Positions 63,387 through 64,000 of a stretch of DNA of 64,000 nt are shown here, piece by piece. Below the pieces are notes generated by a model. The model searched no databases, was not told the origin of the DNA, and worked only from the letters and a program-made list of their open reading frames with translations. Source of the DNA: CAVXSP01 sp963724645 (GTDB taxonomy: Bacteria; Acidobacteriota; Vicinamibacteria; Vicinamibacterales; SCN-69-37). The DNA lies in assembly GCA_963724645.1 (NCBI GenBank), contig CAVRVJ010000003.1, positions 1,673,412 through 1,737,411 on the forward strand, written 5' to 3'. Both the position numbers and the translations under genes were made by a program. Numbering within the stretch: position 1 is the stretch's first letter; each line of letters starts with the position of its first letter.

Positions 63387-63839
63387 TCACGTGAGCGCGG
63401 AGACCGGTGAAGCCCGAAGGACCTTGACGTAGATGATGTCGGCGTAGCCCTTCGGCCGCCCTTCGATCGCGTACTTCCTCTCGTAGCCCATGCGCTCATA
63501 GAAGCCTGGGGCTTGGAAACTGTGTGTTGCGAGAACGACCTGTGCGCAGCCGCGAGCGACAGCTTCAGCTTCAGCAGAGCGAAGCGGTCCCGCTCCGAGA
63601 CCCTGCCCTCGGTACCGTTCGTTCACCCAGACATGTGAGAGCTCGCAACATCCTCCCCATGTATGCCCGTTGAAACCCGCGATGATGTCACCCGCATCAT
63701 TCCGGATGCAGGAAGCGAGCAGCATTCCATCGTCGTATCCTGTCGCCTTCGCGTTGAACTCGTAAATGCGATCTACCAGGAACGCAGCGAGTTTCTCGCA
63801 TTCGGCATCATCTCGGCATGGAATAACCTTGCGTTCCAT
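63387..63839 (-). CDS. GNAT family N-acetyltransferase
   Basis: 150 residues. Single GNAT domain: central strand GFNGHTWGGCCELSHVWVNERYRGQGLGAGPLRSAE containing the acetyl-CoA loop R-x-x-G-x-G, then ATHSFQAPGFYERMGYE. Acceptor unknown. Another GNAT gene lies immediately upstream. Confidence 0.85.
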   Translation of the reverse strand: MERKVIPCRDDAECEKLAAFLVDRIYEFNAKATGYDDGMLLASCIRNDAGDIIAGFNGHTWGGCCELSHVWVNERYRGQGLGAGPLRSAEAEAVARGCAQVVLATHSFQAPGFYERMGYERKYAIEGRPKGYADIIYVKVLRASPVSALT

Positions 63840-63847
63840 GGCACCTA

Positions 63848-64000
63848 TTAGTATCGGAGGATCGGCCGTTTCATGATTGCACGACGCGAGGGGAGCCCGC
63901 GACGCGTTTCGTCCTCGACGATCGCACGGAGCGATGCCGAGACTTGCTCTGGGGCGACGACCTCGAATCCGAGTCGGGCATAGAACGGCAAGTTCTATGG
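63848..64000 (-). CDS. GNAT acetyltransferase C-terminus, partial at window edge
   Basis: The minus strand reads FYARLGFEVVAPEQVSASLRAIVEDETRRGLPSRR to a TAA at 63848-63850, a typical GNAT end. An in-frame TAG five codons before FYARLGF suggests an indel at the edge or a broken gene. The rest lies beyond the window. Confidence 0.55.

Overview
This 64 kb stretch is a bacterial chromosome fragment with high GC content and dense, mostly short-spaced genes. The gene families point to Acidobacteriota, most likely the Vicinamibacteria side. Pointers are a secreted sortilin-type propeller, a PSMA-like M28 peptidase, an acidobacterial-type ECF sigma factor next to a Hanks kinase, a SIMPL protein and the futalosine menaquinone route. 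This placement is an inference from gene content; no rRNA is present.

Layout. 1-3.5 kb: end of an MFS transporter, a small cytosolic protein, a LolA-like lipoprotein carrier and an S41 protease. 3.5-9 kb: a structured leader, a disordered CxxC protein, FabI, a PH-like membrane protein, a deoxyhypusine-synthase homologue, a PIN-like protein, QueC/QueD and a stress protein. 9-12 kb: manganese uptake (MntH) with MntR and a palindromic operator, then the menaquinone methyltransferase. 12-17 kb: a repeat-rich gap, a CoA-transferase, a glutaredoxin read through an in-frame TGA (candidate selenoprotein), SIMPL and RmuC. 17-24.4 kb: a complete SUF system (Rrf2 regulator with an IscR-like box, IscA, SufB, C, D, S, T, U). 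24.4-32 kb: cupin, cyclophilin, and the branched-chain amino acid operon ilvD-ilvB-ilvN-ilvC with a divergent LysR. 32-42 kb: sortilin-like protein, IscS, then an unusual run made of a degenerate HtrA-like protein, an antiporter-like protein, a fused cation/proton antiporter-trehalose-6-phosphate synthase and its phosphatase, then MqnD. 42-47.5 kb: a cobalamin import locus (BtuF, C, D and a riboswitch-controlled TonB receptor). 47.5-58.2 kb: YjbQ, MqnE, ECF sigma, Ser/Thr kinase, CDP-alcohol transferase, GtrA, superoxide dismutase, MoeA, MoaB and an M28 peptidase. 58.27 kb to the right end: tRNA-Arg(ACG) with a tyrosine integrase, an excisionase and an operon of poorly known proteins. This is the left end of an element integrated at the tRNA gene.

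Two themes run through the window. First, intergenic spaces carry several families of palindromic repeats: GGCCC-rich, GGCACT-rich, CACCCTTTCAC-rich and a hairpin family with GACGAAGTCCCC. One GGCCC element sits in frame inside the btuD coding sequence. Second, many genes in 26.7-30 kb, 32-34 kb, 49.4-50.1 kb and 52.5-55.8 kb are split by one-base shifts, nearly all extra bases, while their protein similarity continues across the breaks. I read these as assembly errors rather than real pseudogenes.

The most interesting loci are the candidate selenocysteine glutaredoxin at 14178 and the antiporter-OtsA fusion at 37583.
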